From Tillus elongatus (Eukaryota; Arthropoda; Insecta; Coleoptera; Cleridae): DNA of 64,000 bases. The position numbers were made by a program, and so were the translations under genes. The stretch spans positions 31,353,094-31,417,093 of the forward strand of contig OZ023267.1 of the NCBI GenBank assembly GCA_964006375.1. The letters run 5' to 3'. Below the pieces are notes generated by a model. The model did no database searches, was not told the origin of the DNA, and saw only the letters and a list, made by a program, of their open reading frames with translations. Of this stretch, positions 42,752-54,429 are shown one piece after another; within the stretch, counting starts at the first letter, position 1; every line of letters begins with the position of its first letter.

Positions 42752-45235
42752 TTGTCCATAATAAGGAATGGCTATGATCTTCAAAAACCGATCCACAAAG
42801 GAGGGCAGCGGAGGCCTTTGCAATCAGAAATTCTTTAGCCAATATGGTTCAGCAACCTACTAACTTTCCTCGTATCCCAACACACAGCCCAAATCCCTTG
42901 GATATCCTTCTTACTACAAAACCTGAATGCTATAACATATCAGTCACCGTCCCCCTTGGTCGCTCAGACCACGGAATGGTCACTGCTTCCTGTGCAATGC
43001 AACCCGAGGTCACACAGTCATCACACCCACATATCGCTTGGCACTACAACTCCGCCAACTGGAACGAAATGCGGGATTAATTTTCCTCATTTCCATCGGC
43101 GTATGTCTGCTTCTCTCATCCTGTCCCCTCTGATATCTCACAAAACGTCACCGAAATTATCCAAGCTGGCATGGAATTAGTTTTTCCACGTACACAGAAA
43201 ACCACTTCAGCCACTCAAAAGCCCTGGTTCTCTAAATCATGTGACAAGGCCAGACTTTAAAAGATCAAAGCTCACAAAACGCTTCTACACAATCCCAGTC
43301 AAGAAAATCGTCAAGCATTTAACGACGCTATGTCCGCATTCTTTCTGAGGGAAAAAACTCGTTTAATAACCACATCAAAAACAAAGTCCTCTCAAGCTCC
43401 AACGGCTGCAAACCCTTCTGGACTCTTGCTAAATCTATTGGGAATAATTTCTGCAAAAGCACGTTTCCACCTCTTGTCTCAGGGGATGAAAATGTTTCTA
43501 CCGCCCTGGGCAAGGCTGAACTTTTTGCTTCGTTGTTCGCCGGCAATTCTACTCTCAACCCACCTCCAAATGTTCAATCACCAACAGTCCCCAATGTCGC
43601 GCATAAAATGACGGATAACATTTTCAAAACTAAAAAGGTACGAAAGATGCTGTCTTCTCTTAATACCAGGAAAGCCTATGGCCTTGACGAGATCCCAGCA
43701 ATTGTTCTCGAAAAATGCGCACCAGAACTTGCTCCAGTCCTGACTTGTCTGTTTCAGATATCTTACAATAAAGGAATATTCCCTAGTAACTGGAAAACTG
43801 CTCGAGTACAACACATTCCCAAGAAAGGATACAAAGCGCTTCCTAGCAACTACAGGCCTATTTCTCTGCTTTCAGTCGTCTCTAAAGTGATGGAAAAGTA
43901 TATAAACACCGAATTACTAAAATTTCTTGAAAAGCACAGTCTAATCCACGACAGGCAGTATGGATTCCGTCAGCGCAGATCGACTGCCGACCTCCTTTTC
44001 TCTGTCACCCATTCTTGGAACAAGTCTATGGAACTACACGGTGAACCTCAGATTGTTTCTCTAGACATATCCAAAGCATTCGACCAGGTCTGGCACGCAG
44101 CGCTGCTTAATAAACTTCCGGCCTATGGCCCAGCACTAAAACTTTGTACCTGGACAGCAAATTTTTTCTTCAACAGGAGCATTTCTGTTGTTGTGGATGG
44201 CCATTCCTCTAAACTGTATCCAATTAATGCAGGAGTTCCTTAACGTTCAGCTCTAGCCCCTATTTTGTTTCTTCTCCACATCAATGACCTCCTCTTTAGC
44301 ACATCCAACCCAGTTCACAGTTACGCGGACGACAGCACCCTCCACTCAAATATATAATATTCTAAGCCTGTCTCTTTAGGACAATTAGATGAGGATCGCA
44401 GACTCATGGAGGGTTCTGTCTCCGTGCATCTCCAAAAAATATTAGACTGGGGAAGTAGAAATCTTGTACATTTCAACCCCACCAAATCTCAGTCTTGCTT
44501 TCTTTCTCATAAGAGATACACCAGCCCTAGACCCATCACAATGAACAACCAAGTTATTCAAAGTAATGAGTCTTTTTCTCTTGTTGGCATTTCTGTGGAT
44601 CGAAATCTTAATTGGCACCAACATGTCACAATTGCAGAAGCGGCTGCTAAGAAATTAGGTTTCCTCTTCCGGGCTCGCAAATACTTTTCACCAGCTAATC
44701 TCTATACCTTATATACTTCACAAATAAGGCCAAACCTCAAATACTGCTCCCACATCTGGGGTGCAGCTGCCGCTTCTACACTCTCTATCCTGGACTCCAT
44801 TCAAAAGAGAGCTCTACGTCTCATCGGTGACCCTAGCCTCACCCAAAGGCTGCCATCCCTTTCCCACCGACGTGCCGTTGGTGATCTTTCTCTCTTTTAT
44901 AGATATCTGCACGGGCACTGCTCAGAGGAGCTTTCCTCCATAGTTCGCCCACCTGCTGCCCCCAACAGATCTACCAGGGGAACAGAGCGAATGCACCCTT
45001 TCACTGTCCAGGTCACCAGACATAGAACATCTTGTTATGCCCGCTCTTTTGTCCCGAGGACTTCCAAGTTGTGGAATGCCTTGCCGGCACCTGTTTCTCT
45101 TTCTCCTCCGAACCTCTAAACCTTCAAGTCCAGAATTAACAAGTTGCCTTTTTCCTCCTTGTCAACACCCATGCTAAGATAGTATTTAGGCTGTAAGCCC
45201 TCGTGGTGTGTTAAAATAAAAATAAAAAAATAAAA
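42752..45235 (+). pseudogene. LINE family A, copy 3: best-preserved reverse transcriptase
   Basis: Starts inside the endonuclease domain (GTCCATAATAAGGAATGG; NPLDILLTTKPECYNIS; GRSDHGMV). RT runs open from 43533 to 44243: KVRKMLSSLNTRKAYGLDEI, NYRPISLLSVVSKVMEKYI, YGFRQRRSTADLL, LDISKAFDQVWHAALLNKLP, INAGVP, where CAG/CAA of the PQG block has become TAA. SYADDSTLH with an intact YADD follows near 44320-44347, then a TAA, then an open C-terminal frame 44406-45119 (NLVHFNPTKSQSCFLSHKR; CSHIWGAAAASTLSILDSIQ; FVPRTSKLWNALPA). The 3' end is GTGGTGTGTTAAAATAAAAA with A-rich repeats to about 45235. Compared with copies 1, 2 and 4 it has the fewest breaks, suggesting more recent insertion. No target duplication found. 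Confidence 0.9.
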
Positions 45236-45289
45236 AAATAGTAAATGAAATTGTAATTAACAGATTTTTGTTTGTAAAATATTTAACCG

Positions 45290-46060
45290 GTACATTTCTT
45301 AATACTTTTCGTTGACAATCCTTAAAGTAGACATTTCACATAGTAATATTTTTCTTAAATAGAGCCTCACTCAAAGGATTGGCCAGTTATTACATTGAAA
45401 AATCAACCGAACTGATTGACGAACGTCAAGCAATTTAGATGACAATTTGTATTTGCGTTTGAGCTGTAAAATACAGCATTGGATCCTTAATCTACCTCAA
45501 CTATGTAATGTTAATATTTTGGTAAACTAAGACCATTTTATTTTATTATTTTCTCATATGCTATAAGAAATTATATTTTTTTTCTTGAAACCCTTGCTGT
45601 TTATCTGTTATTTATTTGTGTATGAGTTAATATTTGTTTGAAATTTGCCAACCATTTTAATTTAATTTTGTTTGCTATCCCAAATTTATTTATATAAATA
45701 AATTTAATAATATTGTTACATTACCATAACTGTTTAATTGAAGAGAAATTCGTCCCTAATATCTCCGCTGTTTGGCAGCAACACATTTAATAAATTATAA
45801 TTATCGTTAGATTCCTTAAATTTATTATAACCAGGCCCTAGCCTGGGGCGCTCACAAATATAAGATTTCAGACAGAGCAACACAGAAAAGAGCGTGAGTA
45901 TCAAACCATACCAACACCATTCCAACCTTCTAAAGTGTTTCTAGTCTCAATAATAATATTAATCTGATAGATAGATGCCTTTAGGGTAGGTCTAATAAGT
46001 AAAAGTGACCTCACTATCAAGCAGATTCAAATCTACTTGATGTCAATCACCATATACCAC
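45290..46060 (+). repeat. Dispersed repeat R3, copy 1, possible LTR plus leader
   Basis: About 770 bp alignable by eye with 59500-60290. Shared landmarks: TTGACGAACGTCAA, GAGCTGTAAAATACAGCAT, AATAAATTTAATAATATTGT (polyadenylation-like), TTTGGCAGCAACAC (TTTGGTGACAACC in the other copy), AACCAGGCCCTAG, CTGATAGATAG and TTTAGGGTAGG. A polyA-like signal followed by a T-GG-G-AAC segment would fit the end of an LTR and a primer-binding site, but no retroviral-type protein follows, so the class is open. Confidence 0.5.
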
Positions 46061-46629
46061 GTCTCCAGTAGAGTTTTTGTTTAAAGGAGGTTACATTACA
46101 CATAAATAAGTGTAAACGAATGTTAGAAAAATAAGTTTTGTGTGTATATTTGCAAAGTGCCCATACCAGACGGTGTATTTTTCCACGGACTGCATAATTT
46201 TAACTGCGAAGGCATCTGCATACTTTTATTTATTCTGGGCTCGTTAATAGACGCCATTCGGAATATTCGAGGCAACGTTTGCGGTAAATTAAATTCTCAG
46301 CGAGACGTAAATGTTGAAAGAACACCAGGTTTCCATAGAAAGCTTCTGTTTTGCATTCTGCATATTCGTTAGTAGCGCTCTCGTTATTTACTTGCATGAA
46401 GTCTCGCTGGCATAAACGAGATTGCATTATATGAATGTAAATTAATATGTGTCCATTAAAAGATCACAAAGATCATTTATCTGTTGTCAGCATAGAAAAG
46501 CGAACGTTTTTCTGCTCTTAAAACACTTGTTACTGTTTTAAATTGCTCATAAATATAAATGTTGATGAACATTTTAATTATACCTTGAAAAACTTAACCA
46601 GCTGAATGCTTCTTAGCTCTATAGTACGC
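46061..46629. other. Intergenic, nothing recognised
   Basis: No recognisable gene or shared repeat on either strand. Confidence 0.4.
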
Positions 46630-46745
46630 TGGATACAAATGTCTCTGTAGCTTCACAACCGGCTTTGCCTTTTACGATGTCATAAAAGGCGAAACCGATC
46701 GCTGGAAAGAAAACAAGTTTTGAAGCCAGAGAAGGGTCTCTACGT
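46630..46745. repeat. R4-like terminal sequence with degenerate hammerhead-like palindrome
   Basis: GCCTTTTACGATGTCATAAA then AGGCGAAACCGAT (46665-46698) contains facing copies of the AAAAGGCGAAACCG-type box. A tail TGAAGCCAGAGAAGGGTCTC matches the R4 pair at 34.68 kb. CUGANGA is not preserved, so no functional ribozyme is claimed. Confidence 0.35.
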
Positions 46746-46878
46746 TTCTTTTTAGTATAAAATGGTTTACTTAGTAAGGGAAACAACAAACAATTAATTA
46801 AACTTGTAGTAAAGGAGATTTGGTTGTCGCACGGACTGGTTGTAGCATATTCTTATTTTTACTTCTAGGTGGGAGCTC

Positions 46879-47218
46879 AGAGCCTCGGTGGTTCAGTGGT
46901 AAGAACGTGTTCCTCTGAACCAAAGGGTAATGGGTTCGAACTTCACTTTTTTAATGCATACTGTAATATAAACACCAACAAAAGTTGTGGCATCATATGT
47001 GAGCAAGTTGAATATCTGCACGTTCCGGCTTTCGCAGGGGGCGAAAAGCCGTCGGTCCCGTGTCGATGCGATGTTGGGCACGTTAAATATCCCTACTCCC
47101 CTTACAGAAGGACAAGGTTTCGGAAAAATTACCAGGATAGTGAGGTGAAACTGTTGGGATCGTGATTTGCCATAGTCGGAAAATAGACCGACGTTAAATA
47201 AACAAAATCACACACAGA
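46879..47218 (+). mobile_element. tRNA-derived SINE, copy 3
   Basis: Plus-strand copy. A box TGGTTCAGTGG at 46889-46899, B box GGTTCGAACTTC at 46933-46944, body with TGAGCAAGTTGAATATCTGC and CCAGGATAGTGAGG, tail GACCGACGTTAAATAAACAA. The only plus-oriented SINE of the four. Confidence 0.9.
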
Positions 47219-47227
47219 TATGAGTGA

Positions 47228-47553
<326 letters not shown>

Positions 47554-48092
47554 AAGTAAGTATTCACTGTAACTAAACCATTGATATCAGGAAAATCCTT
47601 TATGAAATCTATGTTTAAAATTATACAATTTCACCTTAAACTTTTCAATTATCAACTAGATCATTAGCAGGTTATCATTAAAGTAATAGAAGTTGGCAAC
47701 TACTTTACAAGGGCGGTCGGGGCAATTTTAAGATTTAAATCACCGAAAAGATGCCCGAAGTACTCTCGCCTTACGGATGTCACAATCATGCGATTTCTAC
47801 AAGCATTCAAACAAATATTATTATGTAGTGGAACAAATTTTCCCGCTGTCTTGTAATAAGACGTCTCATTTAGCTAACTATTTGTAAAGTTTAGGATCGC
47901 TCTAAAAATGCACACATTTATCAAAAAAAGAGTCAGAGCTAAGAAGAAATCAAGTCTTTTCAGATATTCATTAACCGTTTCTATCAGTTTCCGGCTTTCT
48001 ACTTAGTTGTGCCTGGGAGTAAATACTGCAGACACAAACCCTTGGGGAAATCAGGCCGCCAAAAATGTGAATTTAGAAGCAATATAAGTAAA
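47554..48092. other. Intergenic flank of the Penelope-like palindrome
   Basis: No gene recognised. 48080-48092 (CAATATAAGTAAA) is the left copy of the target duplication. Confidence 0.5.
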
Positions 48093-48175
48093 CTATGTGA
48101 AAACTGGAACCTGTGATGAGCACTAATAAGTACACTTGGAGAACACCCAAATCACCACAACACATATTTCAGAGA

Positions 48176-48216
48176 CCTTACGATCGTTTCGTAGACAAAG
48201 TCTACATCTTCAGAGG
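48176..48216 (-). ncRNA. Penelope-type hammerhead-like motif, left arm
   Basis: Mirror copy of 51211-51251; see that entry. Confidence 0.6.
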
Positions 48217-48799
48217 AAGAAAAATTCTAACATAAAAAAAAAAAACTAGAACCCGTATATTTATATCGCGTCAAAGTAAACGAGCTAGTCCGAAGTAAAG
48301 TTGTCGTCTAACAACGATCATTTGTTTATTGCGACAGTGAAACAGGTCGGAGACCTGCTTTAATCTTTTGGTCGACAAATTTATGACCCTTATCTAATAT
48401 AGGTATTACAAGGACCGGAGTTCTTTAAAGAAACAGCACGTTTCTTTTCGATCTAGAATTTACTATGTGGATATTAGTTCATGCCGACAAAGACATCTGG
48501 TGCGATAACAAACCGTAAACTCAACTCATCTCTTTTAAAAATAGAAAACTAAAACCCAGATGTCTGTCTCACCGTGTTAACTTTAACAAAGGAAAATAGT
48601 TCAACTAAAATACTACATACAAACTATATTTATATTGATTTTAATTCTACGTGAAAATATTTATCTTGACTACATATATACAACAACCGAAACCGGTATT
48701 TAAATCAAGAAAAACATACTAATTAGTATATGTATAAACCGGTCGAGTTATTGGCAATAATTTATTGTTCTACCAGACAAATTAGGAGTATTTAAGCGG

Positions 48800-49699
48800 T
48801 CAAATGCAAAGAGAGAACAAAGAGCTAGAAATTACAGGTGCCGCACGATTTAATGAAGTTTTGTTCTTAATAGACCTTAATATAAAAATACTTTCTAATG
48901 AATCAAGCATAGTTTGATGTCTGACATTTTTGACAAGTTTCAAATTTTCTTTGTCAATGTGGTGGTTATTATCCCATATATGTTGTGCCACACATGATTT
49001 GTCCACCGTACCATATCGTAACTGTGAGAGATGTTCACGAAATCTGGTGGCTATGTTTCTTCTAGTTTGGCCCACGTATTTAAGATCACAATCTTTGCAA
49101 CTAATCTCATAAATTCCAGACATTTCCGTGACTTGGTCTTTGTCTTTCGTATTACCCAACAAATTTTTTAAATTACTTTTCGTCGAAAACGTCAAATGTA
49201 AATCGGCTTTCTTAAAAATACATTCCAAACCCTTTGTGATTCGTGGTTCATAAGGTAAGCACACAAATTTTTTCTCGATTTTATCATTCTTAAATGTCGT
49301 ACATTCAGATATCAACTTCTTTGTTCTGTGTTTGTTAACTAATTTGTCTATTAAACCATCCGAGTAACCGTTATAACTCGCCACATTTTTTATGTATTTT
49401 AATTCTGTATTAAATCTATTTTTACTCAACGGAAATTTGATCAATCTATTTACTAAGAAATTTAAACTAGCCGTTTTTTGTGCAAACGCATGATGTGAGT
49501 CATTAGGAATATAACTAATAGTAGCCGTTTCCTTCCTATAGACATCAAATTCAAGCGAGCATTTATTTTTGATAACTAGTACATCTAGGAACGAAAGTTT
49601 ATTGTTGTTTTCTATTTCGTGGGTAAATTTTATTGAATCAAATTGACTATTTAGTTTTTCAGTAAATTCTTCTACCTTACATGTATTTGTGTCAAACAC
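48800..49699 (-). CDS. Penelope-like reverse transcriptase C-terminus plus GIY-YIG endonuclease (left arm), partial
   Basis: 299 residues, identical to the right-arm protein but starting 14 residues later, after the RT catalytic motif. Begins VFDTNTCKVEEF, runs through the RT thumb and linker, and ends with the GIY-YIG nuclease: GIYEISCKDCDLKYVGQTRR, RFREHLSQLRYG and a late ESIFI segment. The nuclease cuts target DNA in intact elements. The 5' two thirds of the gene are missing at the palindrome centre and there is no proper start codon (GTG in the frame). Confidence 0.9.
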   Translation of the reverse strand: MFDTNTCKVEEFTEKLNSQFDSIKFTHEIENNNKLSFLDVLVIKNKCSLEFDVYRKETATISYIPNDSHHAFAQKTASLNFLVNRLIKFPLSKNRFNTELKYIKNVASYNGYSDGLIDKLVNKHRTKKLISECTTFKNDKIEKKFVCLPYEPRITKGLECIFKKADLHLTFSTKSNLKNLLGNTKDKDQVTEMSGIYEISCKDCDLKYVGQTRRNIATRFREHLSQLRYGTVDKSCVAQHIWDNNHHIDKENLKLVKNVRHQTMLDSLESIFILRSIKNKTSLNRAAPVISSSLFSLCI

Positions 49700-50630
49700 T
49701 GCAAAATGTTATGTCGATGATATTTTTGCAGTGTTTGACACAAATACATGTAAGGTAGAAGAATTTACTGAAAAACTAAATAGTCAATTTGATTCAATAA
49801 AATTTACCCACGAAATAGAAAACAACAATAAACTTTCGTTCCTAGATGTACTAGTTATCAAAAATAAATGCTCGCTTGAATTTGATGTCTATAGGAAGGA
49901 AACGGCTACTATTAGTTATATTCCTAATGACTCACATCATGCGTTTGCACAAAAAACGGCTAGTTTAAATTTCTTAGTAAATAGATTGATCAAATTTCCG
50001 TTGAGTAAAAATAGATTTAATACAGAATTAAAATACATAAAAAATGTGGCGAGTTATAACGGTTACTCGGATGGTTTAATAGACAAATTAGTTAACAAAC
50101 ACAGAACAAAGAAGTTGATATCTGAATGTACGACATTTAAGAATGATAAAATCGAGAAAAAATTTGTGTGCTTACCTTATGAACCACGAATCACAAAGGG
50201 TTTGGAATGTATTTTTAAGAAAGCCGATTTACATTTGACGTTTTCGACGAAAAGTAATTTAAAAAATTTGTTGGGTAATACGAAAGACAAAGACCAAGTC
50301 ACGGAAATGTCTGGAATTTATGAGATTAGTTGCAAAGATTGTGATCTTAAATACGTGGGCCAAACTAGAAGAAACATAGCCACCAGATTTCGTGAACATC
50401 TCTCACAGTTACGATATGGTACGGTGGACAAATCATGTGTGGCACAACATATATGGGATAATAACCACCACATTGACAAAGAAAATTTGAAACTTGTCAA
50501 AAATGTCAGACATCAAACTATGCTTGATTCATTAGAAAGTATTTTTATATTAAGGTCTATTAAGAACAAAACTTCATTAAATCGTGCGGCACCTGTAATT
50601 TCTAGCTCTTTGTTCTCTCTTTGCATTTGA
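49689..50630 (+). CDS. Penelope-like reverse transcriptase C-terminus plus GIY-YIG endonuclease (right arm), partial
   Basis: The open frame of 313 codons enters from the palindrome centre. CYVDDIFAVFD holds the RT catalytic YVDD (49707-49727). LSFLDVLVIKNKCSLEFDVY follows, then the connector rich in Lys, then the GIY-YIG domain: GIYEISCKDCDLKYVGQTRR (about residues 227-246), the catalytic-type Arg and REHL, with a Glu in DSLESIFIL near the end. A CxxC-like CKDC sits in the GIY-YIG motif, as in many members of this class. The true protein would begin several hundred residues upstream, so this is a 5'-truncated copy. Whether it is translated is doubtful. Confidence 0.92.
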   Translation: MSNTAKCYVDDIFAVFDTNTCKVEEFTEKLNSQFDSIKFTHEIENNNKLSFLDVLVIKNKCSLEFDVYRKETATISYIPNDSHHAFAQKTASLNFLVNRLIKFPLSKNRFNTELKYIKNVASYNGYSDGLIDKLVNKHRTKKLISECTTFKNDKIEKKFVCLPYEPRITKGLECIFKKADLHLTFSTKSNLKNLLGNTKDKDQVTEMSGIYEISCKDCDLKYVGQTRRNIATRFREHLSQLRYGTVDKSCVAQHIWDNNHHIDKENLKLVKNVRHQTMLDSLESIFILRSIKNKTSLNRAAPVISSSLFSLCI

Positions 50631-51210
50631 CCGCTTAAATACTCCTAATTTGTCTGGTAGAACAATAAATTATTGCCAATAACTCGACCGGTTTATACAT
50701 ATACTAATTAGTATGTTTTTCTTGATTTAAATACCGGTTTCGGTTGTTGTATATATGTAGTCAAGATAAATATTTTCACGTAGAATTAAAATCAATATAA
50801 ATATAGTTTGTATGTAGTATTTTAGTTGAACTATTTTCCTTTGTTAAAGTTAACACGGTGAGACAGACATCTGGGTTTTAGTTTTCTATTTTTAAAAGAG
50901 ATGAGTTGAGTTTACGGTTTGTTATCGCACCAGATGTCTTTGTCGGCATGAACTAATATCCACATAGTAAATTCTAGATCGAAAAGAAACGTGCTGTTTC
51001 TTTAAAGAACTCCGGTCCTTGTAATACCTATATTAGATAAGGGTCATAAATTTGTCGACCAAAAGATTAAAGCAGGTCTCCGACCTGTTTCACTGTCGCA
51101 ATAAACAAATGATCGTTGTTAGACGACAACTTTACTTCGGACTAGCTCGTTTACTTTGACGCGATATAAATATACGGGTTCTAGTTTTTTTTTATGTTAG
51201 AATTTTTCTT

Positions 51211-51251
51211 CCTCTGAAGATGTAGACTTTGTCTACGAAACGATCGTAAGG
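51211..51251 (+). ncRNA. Penelope-type hammerhead-like motif, right arm
   Basis: CUGAAGA, an extra U, stem II GUAGAC/GUCUAC with loop UUU, GAAA, a short stem III ACG/CGU, and triplet GUA, with stem I CCU/AGG. It sits 580 bp after the coding stop, in the 3' terminal repeat region, where Penelope-like elements are known to carry hammerheads. The extra base before stem II makes activity uncertain. Confidence 0.6.
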
Positions 51252-51314
51252 TCTCTGAAATATGTGTTGTGGTGATTTGGGTGTTCTCCAAGTGTACTTA
51301 TCAATATAAGTAAA

Positions 51315-52039
51315 GCATTTTCAAGACATAGGTTTTAAAGAGTCTGGTTATGATTTGGGATTTTATATTTCGGTTTCGCACATAACAACATCCACAAATA
51401 ATATTGTCTAACTGGAAAAAACTGGTTTCGTCTACTCCTGATTCTACTCGGACCTTTTGGGATATCATTTTATTTTTACCGTATTCATATTATCTGTACA
51501 AAGCCACATAATTAAAAATAGTCTTGAAGGGACAGGTGCCTTATGGCAGCAAATTTTTTTAATACTATTTCGTCACAAAAAAATTGACATAACGCTCTTT
51601 CGAAGTAACATAATTTGGAGCCGTTACCGCTTCCAGTTTAACCGGAAATAGCGATCAACTTTGGTTTTAAATGGAACAGCCTGTATATGAGACATTTTGA
51701 TTGTACATAAAATTCTGTGTACAAGAGCGTCACCCATCCTTATCTACCTCTAACTGTTTAAAAGTTATTGGGATTTTTTTAAATGTCTATTCATTTGCAT
51801 TGAAATATTGGTAGTCGCTAGTACAGATACTAGGTGTGTAGAATGTATAGGGATATTTGAACTTATTATACAGTATGTTTAAAATTTAATGGCGAATCAG
51901 AAAAATTTCAAAAATCAAAAATTCATTTTCTTCAAATAGAATCATATCTATATTTTTACATATTTGGATATAAAATTTAATTTTACGTCGATTCGATGTA
52001 GCATACCCTATACCCATGTACGATAGTTATGGGTATAGG
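51315..52039. other. Intergenic with a 15-bp hairpin at 52003-52043
   Basis: ATACCCTATACCCAT at 52003-52017 is matched by its inverse at 52029-52043 around 11 bases. No gene. Confidence 0.6.
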
Positions 52040-52588
52040 GTATTTGGTCACCCTTTGATTGTCAATATAATTTAAAAAGATGCAGCTCAAGACGCTCTAT
52101 AATTAACGTATACATTTTTTTAATCGTATCTTGTATAAAAGCAATTTTATTGAGCTTTACTGTGAAAATGCGTCACCCCGTATATACGTAAACGATAAAA
52201 ACTGAAAATAAACTCGTATATGGATTCTAGGGGGCCTAATTTACACTGATTTGAAGAAATATTTCTGAAATTGAAAATTCGCGGTCTCCTTGTTAACGAA
52301 TTTTTTAACTTAACTAAAACTACTGCCAAAGCATTAGAGAAAGCGTCTATTTGAAATAATTTTCTGGAAATATTTTAGTAAAATAAAGGACAGTCACGGT
52401 TGGCCCTGATACTTAATAGTTTACAGAACACTCTTCTTGCGACATTTTGCAGAATCCGTATTTATTTCAGGTAATTTGTCTGAATGTTTCAAATCGCGAC
52501 GTTTTGAGGAAAACCATTTTTTTTTCTTTAAATGACTATAGATTTTCAGATAATTTTTCGTAATACGAAAAATTTACTTATGAGGAGA

Positions 52589-52592
<4 letters not shown>
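52040..52592 (-). repeat. R1 repeat, rearranged
   Basis: Middle-block sequence (AAGATGCAGCTCAAGACGC, 52077) is followed by the left block (GGATTCTAGGGGGCCTAAT, 52212; GGTCTCCTTGTTAACGAATT) and then again by middle-block sequence (AATTTTCTGGAAATATTTTA, 52359; GACGTTTTGAGGAAAACC, 52498). The blocks are out of order relative to 22.7-24.1 kb. It ends TATGAGGAGATCTG at the next TA array. Confidence 0.7.

Positions 52593-52671
<79 letters not shown>
52593..52671. repeat. (TA)n microsatellite between R1 and a Penelope-like element
   Basis: Left neighbour is R1 (GAGGAGATCTG); right neighbour is the Penelope terminal repeat (GTTCAGAAAGGTTTTC). Confidence 0.97.
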
Positions 52672-52674
<3 letters not shown>

Positions 52675-53249
52675 CAGAAAGGTTTTCACGGTCTTTAATG
52701 TGAGACATACTTGGTTCTCGGGTTGAACCGCGTCTAGAATTTATGAAACCTCTACGTTTCGGCTCCTGTTTTGGAGCTACTTTTAAGAGGTAAAGAAAAT
52801 ATATATGGATTCTCTAAGGCCTCAATCTGCCTACTCCTTAGATCGGTGGACAAAGGTGGGTTGGGTTGGTTTCAAGAGGTAAAGGAAATATGTAAGGACA
52901 CTCTAAGGCCTCAATCTGCCTACTCCTTAGAGCGGTGAACAAAGGTGGGTTGGACCGTGGTAGCTCGATTACGGGGCCTCAATCTGCCTACTTCCCAAAT
53001 CTCGCCGGATATCATCTGTGAGGTCTCAGTGTGTTCAACCCTAGGCCTCAGAGAGATCTGGCAGTTCGTTGCGGATCTTGTCTTATATATGTCTACCTGC
53101 TTCGTTGTCAGTGAAAGTAGTAGGGTCAAGGTCAATAAAGTGGGGGGCTTTGGTCACGGTACTTATAGGATAATGAGGATTAAGAGGGTTACGCGCATTT
53201 GTTGAGACAGATAATGGGGAAATAAAATTGTCCGTGGAACTTTTGTTTT

Positions 53250-53618
53250 CTATTTGTGTGTTTTTAATAAATATATAATAGGTTTCCAAGTGGTCGGAAG
53301 GCGAAGACCATCATCTCTCTTATTTAAACAATCGAGACGTTTTTCAATCTCGATTGCTTCGCGGATAATTCTCAGTTTGAAGTTGTAAACCGGTGCTATT
53401 GTTTTGGCATTTTCGAAGTCTGTTTTGTATCCTGTATGAATATGATGCATGGCCAGCGCCGATGAGGGGTCGGATTTTCTAACTGCGAGGGTGTGTTCAT
53501 ATATTCTATTGTGGATGCGTCTGTTTGTTTGTCCTACGTAAGTTCGGTAACAGTCGGAGCAAGGAATTTCGTAAACTCCGTGGGATTCGGTTGGACTCGT
53601 ATCTTCAGGAGTATCCAA
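53250..53618 (-). pseudogene. Penelope-like GIY-YIG endonuclease domain, partial
   Basis: 122 codons. GVYEIPCSDCYRTYVGQTNR, then IHNRIYEHTLAVR, HHIHTGYKTDF and REAIEIEKRLDCLNKRDDG. This contains the GIY-YIG core with the CSDC pair, the Arg and the late Glu region. It is clearly a different family from the 48-51 kb element. The RT domain is missing upstream because the sequence joins the inverted terminal repeat at 53.6 kb. The frame begins at a TTG, so no true start exists. Confidence 0.85.
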
Positions 53619-53680
53619 AACAGGAGCCGAAACGTCGAGTTTTCATAAATTCTGGACGCGGTTCAACCCGACAACCAAGT

Positions 53681-53860
53681 ATGTCTCACATTAAAGACCG
53701 CGGAAATCTTTCTAAACATTTATTTCGCCTCTACAGGGAGGAACTTTTTTCTTATACCAAAACTTTCAGCAAACTTCTTATCCGCAAATCCCGTCTCCTT
53801 TGTGACCTCACCTTTCTAAAAACCTGCCGTGATCATCACGTGGTCCCAAAATCTTTTTAA
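53681..53860 (+). pseudogene. Penelope-like protein N-terminus, truncated
   Basis: ATG at 53681 opens 59 codons: MSHIKDRGNLSKHL, FSKLLIRKSRLLCDLTFLKT, CRDHHVVPKSF, then stop. The basic L-x-FL-x-x-C...VP pattern resembles the start of Penelope-like proteins, just after the terminal repeat. The frame ends where R1 sequence begins at about 53866. Confidence 0.6.
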
Positions 53861-53865
53861 TTTAA

Positions 53866-54410
<545 letters not shown>

Positions 54411-54429
54411 AGTATTATTTATTGATAAT

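Larger units (their letters stand above)
48093..51301. mobile_element. Penelope-like element, head-to-head inverted dimer (3.2-kb palindrome)
   Basis: Two 5'-truncated Penelope-like copies face each other: arms 48126-49706 and 49724-51301, with a 17-nt centre. Everywhere compared the arms are identical except a homopolymer of 12 versus 9 near 48238/51190; the encoded proteins are the same over 299 residues. A 13-bp target duplication CAATATAAGTAAA (48080-48092, 51302-51314) flanks the whole structure, so it was inserted as one unit. The left side carries 33 extra terminal bases (48093-48125). Inverted and tandem partial copies are known for this retroelement class, but near-identity over 1.58 kb is striking and implies a young insertion. 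Confidence 0.92.
52672..53865. mobile_element. Penelope-like element 2: minus 3' part joined to plus 5' part
   Basis: The terminal repeat with CATAAATTCT, ACGCGGTTCAACCCG and GTATGTCTCACATTAAAGA occurs inverted at 52680-52790 and direct at 53610-53715. On the minus strand a GIY-YIG domain (53618-53250) leads into the first; on the plus strand the second leads into the protein N-terminus (53681-53860). This is the inverted partial-copy layout typical of the class. An 80-bp tandem repeat (52786-52953, CTAAGGCCTCAATCTGCCTA twice and a third partial copy) lies in the 3' part. The terminal repeat has AACAGGAGCCGAAACGT-type boxes, the relic of a hammerhead, with the CUGANGA side decayed. Confidence 0.82.

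Noticed and set aside
46665..46698. Hammerhead pair in the R4-like sequence
   Set aside because: GGCGAAACCG is present, yet CUGANGA is missing on both strands; likely decayed.
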